Below are positions 13,689 to 14,316 of a stretch of 14,316 nt of DNA, piece by piece (position 1 is the stretch's first letter; the number at the start of each line of letters is the position of its first letter). The stretch is from Hyphomicrobiales bacterium (lineage in GTDB: Bacteria > Pseudomonadota > Alphaproteobacteria > Rhizobiales > Afifellaceae): the NCBI GenBank assembly GCA_013812985.1, contig JACCSN010000280.1:1-14316 (forward strand). Reading direction: 5' to 3'. The notes under the pieces were generated by a model that saw nothing but the letters and a program-made list of their open reading frames with translations, did no database searches and was not told where the DNA came from. A program made the translations under genes and the position numbers.

Positions 13689-14316
13689 TCACTTGACCGC
13701 CGTAGCGGAGTTCTTCGCAAGCCACTCCTTCGCACGTGCAAGCGTCTCTTCCATCCCCTCTAAATTCTTCTTTTCAATGTTTATTACAGTTTCCGGATTG
13801 ATCAACAGCTGAATCTCCAGAAAGGAAGCTGGTATAAATTGGAACGGTGTACTTCTGGACTCTATGTTATGTGCCTTGCGACGCAGCTCATCAATTCTCT
13901 GTGCTATTAGGCCAACATCAAGGTCTCCGTAAGCCAGAATTGAATTCGCAAGGCTTAAGCTGGTATCGCTTGGCGGGTCACTATTCAGAGACGTATATCT
14001 TGAATAAAAAGTCGCCCACTGGTTTATAATATGAAACTGAATATCCTGAAATCGAAACACTCCGATCATGTTCGCAGCCGAGCGAAAATTTCCTAATACG
14101 TCAGTCCTGCCAACTATAACTTCTCTCTTAGCTATACTGGATGCCAATCGGTCGATTTCAATGCTGATTTTCATTATGTCTGGCATCTCAATTCTCTGCC
14201 CCGAAAATTCATTGAATGGCAAAAGCATTGAACGCTTTCCCATATACATGCAAATTAACTCATCGCACACGCGGTTCAATTTGGTTATTTCTTCAACAAT
14301 TTCTGCTACTTGCGCA
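13689..14316 (-). CDS. Unrecognised AT-rich gene, 5' end beyond the window
   Basis: The frame is open from the right edge to TGA at 13689, giving 208 visible residues; a TTG near 14279 is not needed as a start because the frame continues upstream to the edge. I do not recognise the product. It looks soluble and mainly helical: SIEIDRLASSIAKREVIVGR near 51-70, then FRFQDIQFHIINQWATFYSR, a Ser/Pro/Asp-rich turn, and a C-terminal amphipathic helix (IEKKNLEGMEETLARAKEWL). There is no signal peptide in the visible part and no obvious catalytic motif. Its base composition is far richer in A and T than anything else in the window (by eye a little over 40% GC), and it uses many codons rare in the neighbours. 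This indicates horizontal acquisition. Confidence 0.7.
   Translation of the reverse strand, partial: AQVAEIVEEITKLNRVCDELICMYMGKRSMLLPFNEFSGQRIEMPDIMKISIEIDRLASSIAKREVIVGRTDVLGNFRSAANMIGVFRFQDIQFHIINQWATFYSRYTSLNSDPPSDTSLSLANSILAYGDLDVGLIAQRIDELRRKAHNIESRSTPFQFIPASFLEIQLLINPETVINIEKKNLEGMEETLARAKEWLAKNSATAVK

Noticed and set aside
13535..13741. Small minus-strand frame before hisB as a His-containing leader peptide
   Set aside because: Histidines are scattered rather than in a run, it overlaps the end of the AT-rich gene, and it lacks a clear start signal.

Overview
The window looks like chromosomal DNA of a GC-rich alphaproteobacterium, most likely of the Hyphomicrobiales (rhizobial) type. 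Three things point there: a tkt-gap-pgk-fba operon followed by a ThiE-like gene and a Sel1-repeat gene, a divergent DUF4164-zapA pair, and a hisB-DUF2628 pair. All three arrangements are familiar from rhizobial genomes. I cannot name a genus.

Left two thirds (about 160-8915, minus strand). One long transcription direction carries, in order of transcription, tkt, gap, a small zinc-ribbon gene, a small coiled-coil membrane gene, pgk, a higB-higA toxin-antitoxin module, class I fba, a ThiE-like gene and an exported Sel1-repeat protein. Many junctions overlap by 1-4 bases (tkt/gap, zinc ribbon/coiled coil, coiled coil/pgk, ThiE-like/Sel1), so translation is probably coupled. The enzymes interconvert triose and sugar phosphates in the lower glycolytic/gluconeogenic and pentose-phosphate routes. 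Two insertions interrupt this block: the two small genes between gap and pgk, and higBA, which has its own promoter and operator, between pgk and fba. Hairpins sit in the tkt leader, between gap and the zinc-ribbon gene, and between fba and the ThiE-like gene.

Middle (about 9064-10731). A secreted protein with one EF-hand loop and a probable right-handed beta-helix is followed by a strong hairpin. Upstream of it lies a gap of about 730 bases with a clear 18-base dyad and no gene I can defend.

Right third (10732-14316). DUF4164, zapA and a TauE/SafE permease are packed on the plus strand. They converge on hisB and DUF2628 on the minus strand. Beyond hisB is a 383-base noncoding stretch with a terminator that could also form an alternative pairing. 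It leads into a visibly AT-rich, unrecognised gene that runs off the right edge, which suggests the border of horizontally acquired DNA.

Most of the window is ordinary housekeeping sequence. The best candidates for something undescribed are the translationally coupled zinc-ribbon/coiled-coil pair inside the glycolytic operon, the possibly leaderless higBA insertion, and the three-element pairing upstream of hisB.
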